From Vitreoscilla sp. (GTDB taxonomy: Bacteria > Pseudomonadota > Gammaproteobacteria > Burkholderiales > Burkholderiaceae): DNA of 8,945 nucleotides. Shown here piece after piece: positions 1 through 6,548 of this stretch. Below the pieces are notes generated by a model that was not told the origin of the DNA, did no database searches, and worked only from the letters and a program-made list of their open reading frames with translations. Position 1 is the stretch's first letter; each line of letters begins with the position of its first letter. Both the position numbers and the translations under genes were made by a program. The stretch covers positions 1 to 8,945 of the forward strand of contig JACMOG010000034.1 of assembly GCA_014378125.1 (NCBI GenBank), written 5' to 3'.

Positions 1-43
1 AGGATGACTGCTGGAAGTGTCATCCTGCGCGAAGTCGCAGGAT
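1..43 (-). terminator. Two overlapping hairpins after mutY, possible terminator
   Basis: Two inverted repeats lie just past the mutY stop. Bases 1-8 pair with 19-26 (AGGATGAC/GTCATCCT, 10-nt loop). Bases 22-29 pair with 36-43 (ATCCTGCG/CGCAGGAT, 6-nt loop). Both use bases 22-26, so they cannot form together. Neither is followed by a clear T-run on the minus strand, so this is not a canonical intrinsic terminator. It could instead be a 3'-end stabilising structure or a small dispersed palindrome. Apart from these hairpins I see nothing in bases 1-57; the neighbouring gene lies off the window. Confidence 0.35.
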
Positions 44-57
44 CCACGCGCGCAACC

Positions 58-1308
58 TCAGTCCGGCAAGCCCGCATCCAGCAGCTTGCGCACCGGCGAC
101 GGAATGCCCACGCCGTCGAGATCGGCGCGCGCGAACCAGCGCCCCTGCGGCGTTTCGGGGACGATGCTGCGCTCCTCCGCCTCGTCGTCCGCCTCGACGT
201 CGCCGTGCACATCGGCCTCGCCGGGTTCGGGCGTCTCCGCAACCGCGCCGTTGACCGCGCGCAGCAGCCCGATCTCGCGCTGGTGTCCGTCCGACACCGA
301 CCCGTGCCACTGCAGCCTCAGCGGCTGCAGCATCCAGTCGAAGTGCGTCAGCACATGCTTGAACAGCGCCATCCACTCCAGCGTGCCGGGCCAGTCCTTC
401 ACGGCGCGCTCGAGCGACACGGCCGTGTCGAACTCGGGCAGCGACCACAGCTGCGCCCACACGCCGGAATCCGCCCGCCGCACCAGCCACACGCGATCCT
501 TCTGCTGCAGCCACAGCAGCACGTTGGCGCGCTTGCCGCGCTTCAGCTTGCGCGTCTTCACGGGAAAGCGCTCGGGCGCGCCCGAGGCGCGGCCCTCGCA
601 CTGCACGTGCACGGGGCAGGCGTCGCAGGCCGGACGGCGGATAGTGCACACCGTGGCGCCCAGGTCCATCAGGCCCTGCGTGTAGGTGGCCATCGCGGCG
701 TGCAGCGGCTCGCCAGCAGCCGCCACGGGCAGCAGGTCGGAGGCGATGGCCCACAGCGCCTTCTCGGAGGCGGCCTGCGCGATGTCGCGGTCGTAGGCCA
801 GCACGCGCGTGAGCACGCGCTTGACGTTGCCGTCGAGGATGGCCACGCGTTCGCCGAAGCAGAACGCGGCGATGGCTGCGGCGGTCGGTCGTCCGATGCC
901 GGGCAGCTCGGCCAGCTGCGCCGCGGCGCGCGGAAATTCGCCGCCGTGTTCGACGGCCACCGCCTGCGCGCACTTGTGCAGGTTGCGGGCGCGGGCGTAG
1001 TAGCCGAGGCCGCTCCACAAGGCGAGCACGTCTTCCGAAGGCGCGGCGGCCAGCGCCAACACCGTGGGAAAGCGCTGCAGGAAGCCCTCGTAGTAGCCCA
1101 ATACCGTGGTCACCTGCGTCTGCTGCAGCATGATCTCGGACAGCCACACGCGATACGGGTCACGCGTGAGCTGCCACGGCAGTCCGGCCCGCCCGTGCGA
1201 ACGCTGCCAGGCCACCACGCGCTCGGCGAACGGCGACGCGTTCCACTCGGGCGACATCTCGCGGGCGATGAAGGGAGGCCGCTCGGCGTCGGCTGAAAAG
1301 AGATCCAT
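58..1308 (-). CDS. mutY: A/G-specific adenine DNA glycosylase MutY
   Basis: MutY excises adenine mispaired with 8-oxoguanine or guanine, starting base-excision repair in the cytosol. It is 416 aa; E. coli MutY is 350. Visible motifs in order: SEIMLQQTQV with catalytic Glu58; the helix-hairpin-helix LPGIGRPTAAAI at about 135-146; ILDGNVKRVL with catalytic Asp159; and a C-x6-C-x2-C-x5-C cluster (Cys221, 228, 231, 237) that binds [4Fe-4S]. A MutT-like C-terminal domain follows from about 260, with LTH (320-322) at the place of the FSH loop that reads 8-oxoG. Residues 355-385 are a strongly acidic insert. The start is uncertain: the ATG at 1308 has no good ribosome site, and Met18 (ATG at 1257) would give an N-terminus like that of E. 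coli. The gene lies 36 bp after the dynamin-like gene on the same strand and is probably co-transcribed with it. Confidence 0.96.
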   Translation of the reverse strand: MDLFSADAERPPFIAREMSPEWNASPFAERVVAWQRSHGRAGLPWQLTRDPYRVWLSEIMLQQTQVTTVLGYYEGFLQRFPTVLALAAAPSEDVLALWSGLGYYARARNLHKCAQAVAVEHGGEFPRAAAQLAELPGIGRPTAAAIAAFCFGERVAILDGNVKRVLTRVLAYDRDIAQAASEKALWAIASDLLPVAAAGEPLHAAMATYTQGLMDLGATVCTIRRPACDACPVHVQCEGRASGAPERFPVKTRKLKRGKRANVLLWLQQKDRVWLVRRADSGVWAQLWSLPEFDTAVSLERAVKDWPGTLEWMALFKHVLTHFDWMLQPLRLQWHGSVSDGHQREIGLLRAVNGAVAETPEPGEADVHGDVEADDEAEERSIVPETPQGRWFARADLDGVGIPSPVRKLLDAGLPD

Positions 1309-1344
1309 GCCGAATGATGCCTTGCCGGCGGCGGCCCGGTGGAG

Positions 1345-3327
1345 TCAGACCGCGGCGAGCTCGAACGGAATCTCGATGTGCTCCGACTCGATGCCCACCG
1401 GCCCGCGGCGGGCGATGACGGCGAGGGTCTCGCAGCGCAGGGCCACGTCGGTGATCAGGGCCTCGATGCGTGCGGATTGCGCCTCGACGTCGACCACGCG
1501 TTCTTCCAGGTCGCCGGCGGCCTGCTGGATGCGCTCGAGCGATTCGCGGCGCTTGCGGAAGCTGCGGCGGCGGTCGCGCAGCTGCGCCTCCATCTGCGCG
1601 CTGGCGGCCTGGTTCCACAGCTCGATGTCGCGGGCGGCCGTCTCGAACACGACGCGCAGCTTGGACACGAGCATGCGCACGAAGCGTTCCTTGAACGCCG
1701 ACGACGCCATGCGCAGGGTCTCGCTCAGGCCGAAGTAGCGGTTGTAGCCGCGTTCGATGGCGGCCAGGTCTTCGCGGTGCGCGGCCAGCTCCGGCGGCAG
1801 CGCGATGGCCAGCGAGAAGCCGAATTCGGCGTTGAGCTGGCGGAACGTGCCCTGCAGCATGTCGCGCGCCTCGGCCGTGGTGACCTCGGAGTCCGACAGC
1901 GCGTGGCGCAGCTTGTCGCACATGCCCAGGAAGGCCTGGCGCGCGCCCAGGTGCAGCCAGCCCGAGTTGAGCGCCGACTGCAGCTGCTTGACCTCCGCGC
2001 GGATGCGCTCGCTGGACAGCTGGTTCTGCGTGTCGCGCAGCAGGCGCGTCTGCACGGCGCGCAGCGCGGTCAGGCGGGTGACGCAGCGTTCGAACTCGGC
2101 GGCGTCGTCCTGCACGCGGTCGAGCAGGTGGCGCACACGCGCACCGCTCTTGCCGCGCAGGCCGCGCAGCTCCAGCAGTTGTTCGGAATTCTGGCGGCGC
2201 TGGTCGCGCAGGCGCGCGTTGACCTGCGCCCGAAGCGATTCGACGCCCTGCACCACCGCGTGCGTGAGCACCTGCTGGCGCGCCGGCAGCAGCTCGTTGG
2301 TGAGGGCCGCCTCGAGCGCCGGCAGGCGGCTCCTGGCCAGGTCGGCCTCGTTGTTGTTCAGGCGCGCGTGCAAAGCGATGCGCGCCGACACGGGGAACAC
2401 GCGGTCGCGCGGCATCTGCAGCGTCTGCGCGGTGACCTCGCACTGCTTCTGCACCAGCGCCTCGTTCTGCGCGTCGGTGAGCAGCGGGTCGGCCAGCATG
2501 TCCACCTTGTTGAGCACCACGAAGCAGGCCATGGACTGGCCGCCCAGGTGCTCGTTCCACACCGAGAGGTCGCTCTTGGTGACGCCGGCGTCGGCGCCCA
2601 GCAGGAACAGCGCGGCGTGCGCGCCGGGCAGCAGGCCCAGCGTGAGTTCGGGCTCGGTGCCGATGGCGTTGAGGCCCGGCGTGTCGAGCACCACCAGCCC
2701 GCGTGCCAGCAGCGGGTGGGGGTAGTTGATCATCGCGTGGCGCCAGGCCGGCACCTCGACGTGGCCGTTCTCGTCCAGCGGCGGGTTGTCTTCGGGGTCG
2801 GTGTCCGACCAGAGGCCCAGCTCGCGGGCGACGTCGGGCGTCACCTTGCGGGTATGAGTGACCTCGGACAGCGCAGCGGCCAGGGCATCGGGATCGGACG
2901 GATCGAGCGGCACGCGCTTCCAGCCCTCGCGGCTGGCGCGCAGTTCGGTGAGCGACGAGCCTTCGCGTCGGGTGTCGATGGGCAGCAGATCCAGCATCGG
3001 CTGGTCTTTTTCGTCCCAGGCGAGCTCGACCGGGCACATGGTGGTGCGGCCGGGCGAGGCGGGCAGGATGCGGCGACCCGTGTCGGCGAAGAAGATCGCG
3101 TTGATGAGCTCGGACTTGCCGCGCGAGAACTCGGCCACGAAGGCCACCACCAGCTTGTCGGCCAGCAGGCGCTGGCGCAACGACTCGGCGATGTCGGCCG
3201 ACGGGGCCGAGAGCAGGTCGTTGCTGGTGAAGAACTTGGCGATGCTCGACAGTTCGCGCGCAAGCGACTGGCGCCAGTTGGCCAGGGCGTCGAGTGCGGG
3301 TACCAGCGATTGATCTTTCGTCGTCAT
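1345..3327 (-). CDS. Dynamin-like large GTPase
   Basis: This 660-aa protein belongs to the bacterial dynamin-like family, whose members hydrolyse GTP and often bend, tether or fuse membranes; its own role is unknown. GTPase motifs: P-loop AEFSRGKS at 65-72 (Ala replaces the usual first Gly), switch-I Thr95/Thr96, DTPG at 215-218, NKVD at 273-276, and SAR at 314-316 as a possible G5. The rest is charged alpha-helix likely to form coiled coils (about 335-470 and 590-640), as in dynamin stalks. I see no transmembrane segment or signal peptide; FSLAIALPPEL near residue 500 is the only hydrophobic patch that might touch membrane. The ATG at 3327 is chosen because AAGAG lies 6 nt upstream; the frame stays open upstream without support. 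It lies between mutM and mutY on the same strand. E. coli CrfC is a dynamin-like protein linked to replication, a possible but untested parallel. Confidence 0.9.
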   Translation of the reverse strand: MTTKDQSLVPALDALANWRQSLARELSSIAKFFTSNDLLSAPSADIAESLRQRLLADKLVVAFVAEFSRGKSELINAIFFADTGRRILPASPGRTTMCPVELAWDEKDQPMLDLLPIDTRREGSSLTELRASREGWKRVPLDPSDPDALAAALSEVTHTRKVTPDVARELGLWSDTDPEDNPPLDENGHVEVPAWRHAMINYPHPLLARGLVVLDTPGLNAIGTEPELTLGLLPGAHAALFLLGADAGVTKSDLSVWNEHLGGQSMACFVVLNKVDMLADPLLTDAQNEALVQKQCEVTAQTLQMPRDRVFPVSARIALHARLNNNEADLARSRLPALEAALTNELLPARQQVLTHAVVQGVESLRAQVNARLRDQRRQNSEQLLELRGLRGKSGARVRHLLDRVQDDAAEFERCVTRLTALRAVQTRLLRDTQNQLSSERIRAEVKQLQSALNSGWLHLGARQAFLGMCDKLRHALSDSEVTTAEARDMLQGTFRQLNAEFGFSLAIALPPELAAHREDLAAIERGYNRYFGLSETLRMASSAFKERFVRMLVSKLRVVFETAARDIELWNQAASAQMEAQLRDRRRSFRKRRESLERIQQAAGDLEERVVDVEAQSARIEALITDVALRCETLAVIARRGPVGIESEHIEIPFELAAV

Positions 3328-3451
3328 CCCAAGCTCTTTTATCGTCGCGACGGTCGGCGCCATTGGCGGCGGCATCTGGTGCATATATTGACCAGTTTGA
3401 CGGGGGATCGTAGCGCGATCGTCTGCGGTCGATCGATTGATAACCCCGGGA

Positions 3452-3471
3452 AATGCGAAGTATGTCGCATT
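3452..3471. repeat. Inverted repeat AATGCGA/TCGCATT
   Basis: A perfect 7-bp inverted repeat: AATGCGA at 3452-3458 and TCGCATT at 3465-3471, separated by 6 nt (AGTATG). It lies about 125 bp before the start of the dynamin-like gene. Its size and symmetry would suit a dimeric regulator's operator or a small RNA hairpin. I do not recognise it as the site of a known regulator. Confidence 0.5.
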
Positions 3472-3542
3472 GCGGAGTGCCCGGCCACTGCTCGGCCGTG
3501 GCAGAGGGCCGTCCGCCGAAACCTCCGGATACATTCTCCGCA

Positions 3543-3564
3543 AATACTCACCAAAGCGAGTATT
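3543..3564. repeat. Inverted repeat AATACTC/GAGTATT downstream of mutM
   Basis: A perfect 7-bp inverted repeat: AATACTC at 3543-3549 and GAGTATT at 3558-3564, with an 8-nt spacer. It starts 23 bp past the mutM stop on the minus strand, where a terminator would be expected. The stem is AT-rich and only a short TTT follows, so terminator strength would be poor. An operator function for the downstream gene is equally possible. Confidence 0.45.
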
Positions 3565-3587
3565 CGAAAGCGCCCGGGGCAATATCC

Positions 3588-4490
3588 CTAACGCTTTTGG
3601 CAGGTGGCGCAGAAAAAAGTCGCGCGCTGTCCCTGGACGATACGCCGGACGGGTGTCGCGCAGGTATTGCAGGGCTGTCCCGCGCGGCCGTACACCTGCG
3701 CCTGCTCCTGGTAATGGCCGGCGGCACCGTTGGCCGAGAAATCCTTCAGCGTGGAGCCGCCGGCCTCGATCGCCTGGCGCAGCACCTGACGCACCGCCGA
3801 CAGCAGGCGCGCCGCCTTGGGCTTGCTGATCTTGTTGGCCGGCGTGCGCGGGTCGACGCGGGCCAGGTGCAGCGCCTCGCAGGCGTAGATGTTGCCGGCG
3901 CCCACCACGAGCTCGCCCGACAGCAGCACCGTCTTCACCGGCGTGCGCCGCGCTTGCAGGCCGGCGTGGAAGCCGGCCTCGTCCAGCGCCGGGTCGAACG
4001 GCTCGGGGCCCAGCATCGACAGCAGCTTGCGCGCGGGCTGGGCGTCGATGGCGGGCGACCACACCACCGCGCCGAAGCGGCGCGGGTCCGTCAGCCACAG
4101 GCAGCCGCGGTCGGTGAACAGGCGGAAATGGTCGTAGGGACCCCGCGCGGCGGGCGGGGGGCCGAAGGCGAGTGCGCCCGACATGCCCAGGTGGATCAAC
4201 AAGCCCCCGGCCGACGCGTCGTCGCGTCCAGGCTCGGCGCCGGTCGAAGCCCGGGGCAGCCCCGGCAGGCGGTTTGCCTCGCCGGAAACGGCGGCGTGAC
4301 GCGCCAGCGGCAGCCACAGGTACTTGCCGCGCCGCGTCATGTCGCCACATTCGGTGCCCACGAGCGCCTGCGGATCCTGCCCCAGCGGCCAGCGCAGCGG
4401 CAGGCCCATCTCGACGTCCGTCACCCGCGCGCCCAGCAATCCGGCGGCAACGCTGCGGCGCGTAACTTCTACCTCTGGCAACTCGGGCAT
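3588..4490 (-). CDS. mutM: Formamidopyrimidine-DNA glycosylase MutM (Fpg)
   Basis: MutM removes 8-oxoguanine and formamidopyrimidines from DNA and cleaves the abasic site by beta/delta elimination. At 300 aa it is about 30 longer than the usual ~270. It starts with the invariant MPELPEVE: Pro2 becomes the catalytic N-terminus once Met is removed, and Glu3 is the second catalytic residue. Also visible are Lys56 in RRGKYLW; the void-filling Met103 (HLGMSG), Arg137 and Phe139 (DPRRFG); the helix-two-turn-helix VGAGNIYACEAL with Asn200; and a C-x2-C-x16-C-x2-C zinc finger (Cys274, 277, 294, 297) with lesion-contacting Arg289. Residues about 64-95 are an insertion rich in Ala, Gly and Arg between Lys56 and the HLGMSG strand. 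The ATG at 4490 has GAGA 7 nt upstream. The gene diverges from the TPR gene and lies upstream of the dynamin-like gene and mutY. Confidence 0.97.
   Translation of the reverse strand: MPELPEVEVTRRSVAAGLLGARVTDVEMGLPLRWPLGQDPQALVGTECGDMTRRGKYLWLPLARHAAVSGEANRLPGLPRASTGAEPGRDDASAGGLLIHLGMSGALAFGPPPAARGPYDHFRLFTDRGCLWLTDPRRFGAVVWSPAIDAQPARKLLSMLGPEPFDPALDEAGFHAGLQARRTPVKTVLLSGELVVGAGNIYACEALHLARVDPRTPANKISKPKAARLLSAVRQVLRQAIEAGGSTLKDFSANGAAGHYQEQAQVYGRAGQPCNTCATPVRRIVQGQRATFFCATCQKR
4203..4301 (-). other. Insertion within MutM, with hairpins
   Basis: This segment codes for MutM residues of about 64-96, which have no counterpart in E. coli Fpg. The DNA carries two overlapping hairpins: CCGGGG at 4251-4256 with CCCCGG at 4260-4265 (3-nt loop), and 4262-4270 with 4276-4285 (9 bp with one bulged base, loop GGTTT). 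The protein stretch looks like a disordered surface loop. I recall longer Fpg proteins in related bacteria but cannot verify whether they share this insert. Confidence 0.6.
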
Positions 4491-4532
4491 GGTGATTTCT
4501 CGGGGCCTAGAATGGACTGATATGGAGCGGCA
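4491..4532. promoter_or_regulatory. Divergent spacer between mutM and the TPR gene
   Basis: Only 42 bp separate the two divergent starts, so the promoters must overlap each other or extend into coding sequence. On the plus strand TAGAAT (4508-4513) is a fair -10 hexamer, but no good -35 sits 16-18 bp before it. GGAG at 4524-4527 is a ribosome site 5 nt before the TPR gene's ATG and fixes that start. On the minus strand GAGA at 4498-4501 serves mutM, and TTGACT, inside the TPR coding region, is a possible -35 without a good partner. Confidence 0.45.
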
Positions 4533-6548
4533 ATGAGTCAAACACAAGGCTTGAAGCGCAACCGCACCCAGGCGGCGACGCGGGCGACGAGAGCCTTGAT
4601 CGGACTCGCGCTGGCGGCGTTGCTGCCCGCGGGTGCCTGGGCGCAAAACCAGAAGAACGCGGCGCTGCCGCCCGCCGCTCCGGCCTCGGTGCCCACCATC
4701 GCGCTCGAGCCCGGGCCGGTGGTGGACAACTCGTACCTCGACGGCCCGCTGTTGTACCAGCTGTTGCTGGCCGAGTTCGCGTTGCGCGAGAACCAGCCTG
4801 GCGACGCCATCGAGCTGATGCTGGAGGCCGCGCGTCGCAACAAGGACGACGCGCTGTATCGGCGCGCGCTGCAGATCGCGGCCGAGGCCGGCGCCGGCGA
4901 CAAGGCGCTGTCCATCACGCGCAGCTGGCGCCAGACGATGCCGCGTTCCACCGAGGCGCTGCGCATCGAGATCCAGCTGCTGATCCAGCTCGACCGCGTG
5001 CCCGACACGGCCGAGCCGCTCAAGCAACTGCTGTCCATGAGCACCCCGGCGGAGCGCTCGGCGCTCATCTCCAGCCTGCCGCGCGCCCAGCAGCGGGCCC
5101 GCGACAAGGCGGGCGCCACCGAACAGTTCCGCCAGATCCTGCTGCCCTACATGGAGGCGCCCGACACCGGCGTGGCCGCGCGCGTGGCGCTGGGCCGCAT
5201 GCGCCTGAACCAGGGCCAGCCGGTGTTCGCGCTCGACATGGCCGAGCAGGCCCAGGCGCTGGATCCCAAGTCGCTGCAGCCCGTGCTGCTGGCGCCCGAC
5301 GTGATGCACGCCGCCACCGACGGCCCGCCCGCGCGTGCTTCCGTCGCCGCGCCGGCGTCCAGCGGCACGGCGCCGTCCACCGAGCTCATCGCCAAGGCCG
5401 AGGTCATCGTCAAGCGCTACCTCGCGCAGCCCGACGCCGAGCCCGTGGTGCGCCAGGCCTACGCCAGCGTGCTGGCCACGCAGCAGCGTCTCACCGACGC
5501 GGCCGAGCAGCTCCGCCTGGCGCTGAAGGACAAGCCGCGCCAGGCCCAGATGTGGCTGGCGCTGGGCGAGATCGACCTCGAGCTGCACGATCCGGTCACC
5601 GCCGACACCGACCTGAGGCGTGCGCTCACGCTGGTCACCGAGCAGATGGCCGAAGACGCCGCCGCCCGCAGGGCGCTGGCCGCCGCGGCCGCCGCATCGG
5701 GCGCCGACACCACCGCCAGCGACCACGACGACACGCCCGACGCCCCCGCGCCCGGCGCCGACCCGGCCTCGGGCAACCCCGTGCGCCTGGCCCACGTGCA
5801 ACTGCTGCTGGCGCGCGCCGCCGAGCAACGCCACGACGACGCGGCTGCCGCCAGGTGGCTGGCCGAGGTCGATGCCAAGGACGCCGACCTGCAGGTGGTG
5901 TCGCTGCGCGCCAGCCTGCTGGCCCGCCAGGGCAAGCTGGCCGAGGCGCTCAAGCTGATCCGCGCCGCCGACGCGTCGACGCCGGCCGAACAGCGCTACA
6001 AGTTGCTCACCGAGGTTCAGCTGCTGCTCGACGAGAAGAAGCTGGGCGAGGCGCGCGAGGTGCTGGGCAAGGCCACCGCCGAGATGCCCGACGACGTCGA
6101 TCTCGTCTACCAGGAGGCCATGGTCGACGAGCGCCTGAACCGGCTGGACGACATGGAGCGCCTGCTGCGCCGCATCCTGACGCTGCAGCCCGACAACTCG
6201 CAGGCGCTCAACGCGCTGGGCTACTCGCTGGCCGACCGCAACCTGCGGCTCGACGAGGCGCTGGCCATGGTGCGCCAGGCCCACGAGCTGTCGCCGGCCG
6301 ATCCGTTCATCGTCGACAGCCTGGGCTGGGTCGAGTACCGCATGGGCCATTTCGACGCCGCCGCCACGCTGCTGGCGCAGGCCTACTCGTCGCGCAAGGA
6401 CACCGAGATCGCCGCCCACCTGGGCGAGGCGCTGTGGGCCGACGGCCGGCACGACGAGGCGGCACGCGTGCTGCGCGACGCGCACCGGCTCGACTCCGGC
6501 AACGAGGTGCTCAAGCAGACGATGACGCGCCTGAAGGTCGCCCCGTGA
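4533..6548 (+). CDS. Exported tetratricopeptide-repeat protein
   Basis: A 671-aa protein with an N-terminal signal peptide: basic residues to about 20, a hydrophobic core ALIGLALAALLPAG, and a likely signal-peptidase I site AWA|Q after residue 37. This places it in the periplasm or at the outer membrane. The rest is alpha-helical TPR-like repeats in two blocks (about 65-375 and 420-660), joined by an Ala/Asp/Pro-rich linker near 375-415. The best-conserved part, around 559-620, contains LNALGYSLADR, DPFIVDSLGW and YRMGHFDAAA, typical of the TPR protein found beside lolB in other proteobacteria. GGAG 5 nt upstream supports the start. It overlaps lolB by 4 bp. TPR proteins usually scaffold protein-protein contacts. 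The lolB link suggests envelope assembly, but no specific function can be read from the sequence. Confidence 0.88.
   Translation: MSQTQGLKRNRTQAATRATRALIGLALAALLPAGAWAQNQKNAALPPAAPASVPTIALEPGPVVDNSYLDGPLLYQLLLAEFALRENQPGDAIELMLEAARRNKDDALYRRALQIAAEAGAGDKALSITRSWRQTMPRSTEALRIEIQLLIQLDRVPDTAEPLKQLLSMSTPAERSALISSLPRAQQRARDKAGATEQFRQILLPYMEAPDTGVAARVALGRMRLNQGQPVFALDMAEQAQALDPKSLQPVLLAPDVMHAATDGPPARASVAAPASSGTAPSTELIAKAEVIVKRYLAQPDAEPVVRQAYASVLATQQRLTDAAEQLRLALKDKPRQAQMWLALGEIDLELHDPVTADTDLRRALTLVTEQMAEDAAARRALAAAAAASGADTTASDHDDTPDAPAPGADPASGNPVRLAHVQLLLARAAEQRHDDAAAARWLAEVDAKDADLQVVSLRASLLARQGKLAEALKLIRAADASTPAEQRYKLLTEVQLLLDEKKLGEAREVLGKATAEMPDDVDLVYQEAMVDERLNRLDDMERLLRRILTLQPDNSQALNALGYSLADRNLRLDEALAMVRQAHELSPADPFIVDSLGWVEYRMGHFDAAATLLAQAYSSRKDTEIAAHLGEALWADGRHDEAARVLRDAHRLDSGNEVLKQTMTRLKVAP

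Larger units (their letters stand above)
3328..3587. other. Spacer between mutM and the dynamin-like gene
   Basis: This 260-bp stretch holds no gene I can support. It is visibly less GC-rich than its surroundings, with an AT-rich patch (CATATATTG) around 3382-3390. It carries two 7-bp inverted repeats (listed separately) and three GATC sites in 29 bp (3406, 3417, 3431), of which the first two form a small GATCGT/GCGATC hairpin. Base composition and length suggest a promoter region for the dynamin-like gene and mutY, but I find no convincing -35/-10 pair on the minus strand. A 71-codon minus-strand frame with a TTG start lacks a ribosome site and looks like chance. Confidence 0.6.

Noticed and set aside
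4..1296. 430-codon plus-strand open frame opposite mutY
   Set aside because: It is antisense to clear MutY motifs, is rich in Arg/Ala/His with no domain, and is the kind of long shadow expected in GC-rich DNA.
3389..3416. TTGACC on the plus strand as a -35 element
   Set aside because: No -10 lies at 16-18 bp, and transcription would run antisense into mutM.
3339..3554. 71-codon minus-strand frame in the mutM-GTPase spacer
   Set aside because: It starts with TTG, has no ribosome site, crosses both inverted repeats, and its protein has no recognisable character.
1339..3591. 750-codon plus-strand open frame opposite the dynamin-like gene
   Set aside because: Its length comes from the strong GC bias at third codon positions on the other strand. 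It has no recognisable motif and the opposite frame has complete GTPase motifs.
3328..4350. N-terminal extension of the dynamin-like protein into mutM
   Set aside because: The extra 340 residues would be read from another frame of mutM. The ATG at 3327 has a ribosome site and fits the family.
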